Below are positions 44,886 through 48,464 of a stretch of 48,464 bases of DNA, in pieces. Under the pieces are notes generated by a model that saw nothing but the letters and a program-made list of their open reading frames with translations, was not told the origin of the DNA and made no database searches. The first letter of the stretch is position 1; the number at the start of each line of letters is the position of its first letter. The position numbers and the translations under genes are program-made. The DNA comes from an uncultured Prevotellaceae bacterium. Its GTDB lineage: Bacteria; Bacteroidota; Bacteroidia; Bacteroidales; Bacteroidaceae. The stretch spans positions 1 through 48,464 of the forward strand of contig CAMWJL010000005.1 in NCBI GenBank assembly GCA_947174565.1, written 5' to 3'.

Positions 44886-44914
44886 ACAAAGAAAATGCTA
44901 AAAACAACATACCA

Positions 44915-45502
44915 ATGAAAACATTAAAAACAAGCGTTGCCGTCCTGTTAACACTGATGACCATGGCTTGCGACGGCATTCAACAAAAGCATACAGAACA
45001 AACCACGACACAAGGAGGCTATGTTGAGGCAAGCATCCAATCCCTGCGCGACTACACGCTTCAAGACACCATCACTATCGGCGGACGTTTGTACAACTAC
45101 ACCTGTGCCCTCACTCACGATGAATCACAACCCAGCTTCATCAACCCACAAGGAATTGAATACCACGAGAGTTTGGTCAGCATCACCATCCGTCGCGACA
45201 GCACCAACGTGTTCAAAAAGACATTCCAAAAGAACAACTTCCGCGAGTATGTGCCTGATACGTTCCTGAAGACTTCCACGATGGTGGGCGTAAACTACAA
45301 CTTCAACAAACGTGACGAAGACCGCTCCGCATTCTACTTCATCATCACCGTGGGAGACCCTGATGTAACTTCTGACATGGTCTATCCCCTTGAACTGAAA
45401 GTCAGCACCGATGGCAGTTACTCGTTGAAGAAAGCCGAGAACCTCGAAACAGGTCCTCTCAGCGACGGTTTGACCGTTGATCCTCGTGAAGACGCTATCT
45501 AA
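44915..45502 (+). CDS. DUF4738-like lipoprotein
   Basis: 195 residues from the ATG at 44915; lipobox TMAC (Cys18). The segments TLQDTITIGGRLYNYTCAL, SITIRRDSTNVFKKTFQ and FYFIITVGDPDVTSDMVY resemble DUF4738, found in Prevotella-like bacteria. Mostly beta in character. Function unknown. The longer open frame to 44801 is rejected because it crosses both promoters. Followed 35 bp later by the acidic-tailed membrane protein gene. Confidence 0.75.
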   Translation: MKTLKTSVAVLLTLMTMACDGIQQKHTEQTTTQGGYVEASIQSLRDYTLQDTITIGGRLYNYTCALTHDESQPSFINPQGIEYHESLVSITIRRDSTNVFKKTFQKNNFREYVPDTFLKTSTMVGVNYNFNKRDEDRSAFYFIITVGDPDVTSDMVYPLELKVSTDGSYSLKKAENLETGPLSDGLTVDPREDAI

Positions 45503-45537
45503 CAAGCTGCTTTATTTCCTACTTTTTCTTCACAGAT

Positions 45538-46104
45538 ATGGCAAAGCAAACGATGAAGCGAGGAAAGAAAGGATGCTTATTAGGACTAACTGGATGCTTG
45601 ACAAGGTTACTACTCATCATCGTCGTAGAAACGCTGACCGCCGCCATCTGCTTCAAAGTCTTAGGTATGAACGAAAGTTCTACATACTACACCATCTTTG
45701 CCATGTTATGTATCCTCTCTGCATTTGTGCTCTATTACGATAACAATGACAACGACAACGAACAGAGCCAAAAGAAAGCAGGTGTCGGGTGTTTGCTCGT
45801 AGCCGCCCTATTCTTCTTCGTACTGGCTTGTCTTCTAAATACGAAGAACGACAAAGAAGACGCAGCAAACAGGGAATCCACCTCCATACCATTCAGTTCC
45901 GACACCACAAAACAAAGAACAAAGACCAACACAGGCAAATTCTATCAAGCAGAAACAAGTAAGGACAATGAGGAGGAGGACGATGATGAACTATACGATG
46001 ACCCTTACGACAATCCTGATTTCGACGACCTATTCCCAGGCGAGGAATACGATGAGGAATTTATTGATTCCGAAGGAGACCCCGAACTATACGACGAGCC
46101 ATAA
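45538..46104 (+). CDS. Small membrane protein with acidic C-terminal tail
   Basis: 188 residues. Basic N-terminus (MAKQTMKRGKKG), three hydrophobic segments (about 15-40, 46-66 and 80-100), then a roughly 85-residue hydrophilic tail ending in a run of Asp/Glu with Tyr-Asp repeats (ELYDDPYDNPDFDDLFPGEE, then DEEFIDSEGDPELYDEP). No family recognised. The acid tail might bind cations or a basic protein. Likely cotranscribed with the DUF4738 gene. Confidence 0.62.
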   Translation: MAKQTMKRGKKGCLLGLTGCLTRLLLIIVVETLTAAICFKVLGMNESSTYYTIFAMLCILSAFVLYYDNNDNDNEQSQKKAGVGCLLVAALFFFVLACLLNTKNDKEDAANRESTSIPFSSDTTKQRTKTNTGKFYQAETSKDNEEEDDDELYDDPYDNPDFDDLFPGEEYDEEFIDSEGDPELYDEP

Positions 46105-46198
46105 GCAACAACCAATCATAGACCTCCTTCATCGTCTCCTTCTTTGCTATTTGCACTGCAAAGTAACAAATTTTTTCTGTAATAAACAAGAGATGAGT

Positions 46199-46241
46199 AA
46201 AAAGTGATGGGCACTCCGTGCGGAGAGCCCATCACTTTTTT
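46199..46241. terminator. Bidirectional terminator between convergent genes
   Basis: Stem AAAAGTGATGGGC / GCCCATCACTTTT with inner CTCCG/CGGAG and a two-base loop, A-run on the left, T6 on the right. It lies between the acidic-tail gene and the large secreted protein gene and suits both strands. Confidence 0.92.
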
Positions 46242-46273
46242 GTATTTAATAATAAGATGTGTATGCTGCGGAC

Positions 46274-48464
46274 TTACTTCACCAGAACAGCCTTGCCGTC
46301 GATGATGACGATGCCCTTATAGCTTGCATCAACCTTCTGACCCGCAAGGTTGTAGCGTACACCTGTCTTGGCAACAGGAGTCTTGATGTCCTCTACGCCA
46401 ACGATTTCTTCAGGCACTTCGGGAAGCACGTCTGGCGTGAAGATGTCAATGTTGTAAACATAAACATTCGCACCAATGCTAAACTCATAACCCTCAGGAG
46501 CTTCTGTCACCTTGACCACGGTTACACCAGTATTTGTGGTAAGAACGACAATCTCACCATATTTTACATTGTCAACCTTCAATGTGCCTTTTGACATGAA
46601 GAACAGACCTGACTTATCAGTAAAGATAGCCATTGTGCTGTATGATGGGTGAGAATTGTCCACTGTCAGACCTTCAAAGAGACCCGTTCCGTCTTCGGCA
46701 TAAACGCTGCTGGCGATTGTGGTTGTTGGTTCGTCGTTCTCATCCAATTCGTAGGTAGGAATCCAAGTTCTCCAGTGACGGGCGGCATTACGGCTATCCG
46801 AGCCATCCCAACCACAAGCAACGTAAGCGGTCAACACATCATCACCCGTCAAATCAGTACCATCTTCACCAATGCCTTGCTCAAATTCGTCAATGGTATA
46901 AGTGGCTTTCACGTTACCATCCTCATCTTCAATATAGTAGTGGTCGATAACCTCTTGGTTAATCAGTGCCAACTGCTCATCTGTCAGGTTTTGGAACTCC
47001 CAGTTATGCTCAGCCTCCTCGTCCACACGAGCGTAGTTTTCACCAGGCTCGAATACGTCCATCTCAACCACGCCGGGCAGATAACCATCCACTTCCACTG
47101 TCACCTTGACAGAAGACTCAGAAGAGAGTGTCTCATTGAAGGCAGGATTGCTGTTGGTCTCTTCGTCCCATTCATGCTCAATAACCACACCTTCACCATT
47201 CTCATAAGTGAACTTATAACGTTCTCCGCAAAGCGTATTGTTGTTCCAAGCCATCTTGTAAGTGCGCTCCTTACCGTTGATGCCAACCAACGTCAGTGTT
47301 GGAGCATTCAGCTGAATCTCACCCACAGACACCTCAATCACCTGAATGTCAGAGATTACGCGTGTTGATTCTGATACAGAAACAGCCTTCACAGTCACTT
47401 TGCCATCAGGGTTGCCATCTTCCTCGTCGTCGCTTGCGTCAACTGAGATATATCCATCTTCAACATTGAATGGCGCGTTAGGACCGAAGAACACCTGACC
47501 CGTTTCGTCATCAGTCACGAACTGGCTCTCGTCAAGCACCTTCTTGTAAACAGGAATCTCTTCCACAACAACAGGCTTACCCTCTTCGTCAAGCACGGTA
47601 TTACCGTCTTCATCTGTCTCATAAACATAGTCATAGTGGTCAATTTCCTCTGACTCTTTCAAGAACACAGGATCCTCACCATCCGTTGAGTAATATGTCA
47701 CCACCTTGCTTCCGAAAGTAGATTCGCCCGGCTTGAACTCCAATTGACGAGCTTCACCATCCACACCTACAACCTTCAGCGATGGAGTAGAAACGACTTC
47801 TGCCTCACCTGCTGGAGACCAAATTTGGAAATGAGACAAATAGTTGGCACTCTTGCCATTGAACTTAATGAAACAAGCACCGCTGTTGATGACCTTAAAG
47901 TAGCGGAAAGCATCTGCAACGCTCTGAGGCTCTTCTCCTTCCTCGGGTTCTGGAGTTGCCAAATCTTGAATATCGTGAATTGCTTGCGAAATCTCTTCAA
48001 GCACCAGAGGCTCCTGTGGAGTATCCGCCCAACCTGTCTTAGAATTACATGCAACAGAGTTCACCACAAACGAAGCGGCATCCTTGTTCGACACATCGAA
48101 GACAACAATCTGTCCTTCACGCAAACCATGAAGACCAATCCAACGTTCATTTTTTGTGGAACGAAGTTCTTTATTAGCGGGCCAATCAATACCATCTCCT
48201 GGCAACTCTATAGACATGAACTCAAGACCAGAGTTCGTCAAATACTTTGGCACATAACCATTGATTTTCACACCTGAAACTTCTGCACCGTACTCAAGCG
48301 AATAAGCAGGTTCAATCGCTACGCCATTGACAGTTGCTTCAACAAAGTTCACGTCTTTCTCAAGACGATAGCCATCTTCATAGTTGGCGAGCGTCTCATT
48401 CTCTTCTGTCATTGTCTGCGCTGACAATGATAGCGGCAGCGATAGCAGCAAGGCAGCCAAGAGG
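46274..48464 (-). CDS. Large secreted protein with C-terminal tail domain (5' end outside window)
   Basis: At least 729 residues. The frame is still open at the window edge; the visible start (MAALLLSLPLSLSAQ) lacks the basic residues of a full signal peptide, so the true start lies just outside. The sequence is acidic (many Asp/Glu) and beta-rich, with CHB_HEX_C-like segments (GSKVVTYYSTDGEDPVF). The last 40 residues (VRYNLAGQKVDASYKGIVII, then DGKAVLVK) match the common C-terminal motif of secreted Prevotella proteins, which resembles type IX sorting domains. Function unknown; a surface adhesin or carbohydrate-binding protein is possible. Confidence 0.72.
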   Translation of the reverse strand, partial: LLAALLLSLPLSLSAQTMTEENETLANYEDGYRLEKDVNFVEATVNGVAIEPAYSLEYGAEVSGVKINGYVPKYLTNSGLEFMSIELPGDGIDWPANKELRSTKNERWIGLHGLREGQIVVFDVSNKDAASFVVNSVACNSKTGWADTPQEPLVLEEISQAIHDIQDLATPEPEEGEEPQSVADAFRYFKVINSGACFIKFNGKSANYLSHFQIWSPAGEAEVVSTPSLKVVGVDGEARQLEFKPGESTFGSKVVTYYSTDGEDPVFLKESEEIDHYDYVYETDEDGNTVLDEEGKPVVVEEIPVYKKVLDESQFVTDDETGQVFFGPNAPFNVEDGYISVDASDDEEDGNPDGKVTVKAVSVSESTRVISDIQVIEVSVGEIQLNAPTLTLVGINGKERTYKMAWNNNTLCGERYKFTYENGEGVVIEHEWDEETNSNPAFNETLSSESSVKVTVEVDGYLPGVVEMDVFEPGENYARVDEEAEHNWEFQNLTDEQLALINQEVIDHYYIEDEDGNVKATYTIDEFEQGIGEDGTDLTGDDVLTAYVACGWDGSDSRNAARHWRTWIPTYELDENDEPTTTIASSVYAEDGTGLFEGLTVDNSHPSYSTMAIFTDKSGLFFMSKGTLKVDNVKYGEIVVLTTNTGVTVVKVTEAPEGYEFSIGANVYVYNIDIFTPDVLPEVPEEIVGVEDIKTPVAKTGVRYNLAGQKVDASYKGIVIIDGKAVLVK

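Noticed and set aside
44801..44914. Upstream start for the DUF4738 protein
   Set aside because: It would cross both divergent promoters and lose the lipobox position; ATG 44915 gives a standard lipoprotein signal.
46649..47368. 239-codon frame opposite the large secreted protein
   Set aside because: Antisense shadow; acidic beta-rich protein on the other strand explains the open frame.

Overview
The window reads as a chromosomal segment from a Bacteroidales bacterium, most likely Prevotella-like. The grounds are the gene families (Lnb/DUF4105, DUF4836, DUF4738, DUF6175, ProRS type 3, CcsBA, AmgK-RapZ fusion), the Bacteroidetes-type promoters (TAnnTTTG, several with a TTG/TTTG box 19-21 bp upstream), the lack of obvious Shine-Dalgarno sites, and the signal peptides that mostly end in Ala-Gln. 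No search was run; family names come from reading motifs.

Layout. 0.3-6.6 kb: lnb (lipoprotein N-acyltransferase), a catalytically dead alkaline-phosphatase-fold protein translationally coupled to it, and secA. 6.7-10.5 kb (minus): a five-gene operon of exported proteins with a CsgG/FlgT-like protein and a DUF6175-like protein, the best candidate for an uncharacterised envelope system. 10.5-11.5 kb: a gene-poor kilobase with a strong hairpin and a GC-rich palindromic repeat. 11.5-17.5 kb: mscL, nadA-mnmA, an OmpA-like lipoprotein with mtgA, and proS. 17.7-21.6 kb: an S37-type peptidase and clpC. 21.9-28.9 kb: a coherent set of porin, imelysin, di-heme DUF1111 protein and CcsBA cytochrome c maturation protein. 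28.9-30.6 kb: a Rid-family protein, tRNA-Ser(CGA), and a promoter-led stretch without a gene that may encode a structured RNA. 30.6-36 kb: htrA, guaA and a two-domain GH43-GH16 enzyme. 36.0-36.3 kb: an IS982-like transposase stub abutting a GC repeat. 36.4-44.8 kb (minus): a probable eight-gene operon (map, tsaD, rsmE, DUF4836, ABC ATPase, permease, amgK-rapZ fusion, murU). 44.9-48.5 kb: a DUF4738 lipoprotein, an acidic-tailed membrane protein, and a large secreted protein cut by the window edge.

Two families of dispersed intergenic repeats stand out. One is AT-rich: four 15-bp palindromes at an exact 21-bp period, in two copies (27-104 and 17557-17634). The other is GC-rich: three GTCSSSGAC cores at an exact 23-bp period, in three copies (about 11098-11180, 23298-23380, 36191-36268). 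In both families the asymmetric centre of the unit flips orientation from unit to unit while spacing is held.

Functional themes: envelope biogenesis and secretion (Lnb, SecA, OmpA-like, MtgA, HtrA, AmgK/MurU recycling), translation and tRNA modification (ProS, MnmA, RsmE, TsaD, Map, tRNA-Ser), and a surface redox/iron module (porin, imelysin, DUF1111, CcsBA).
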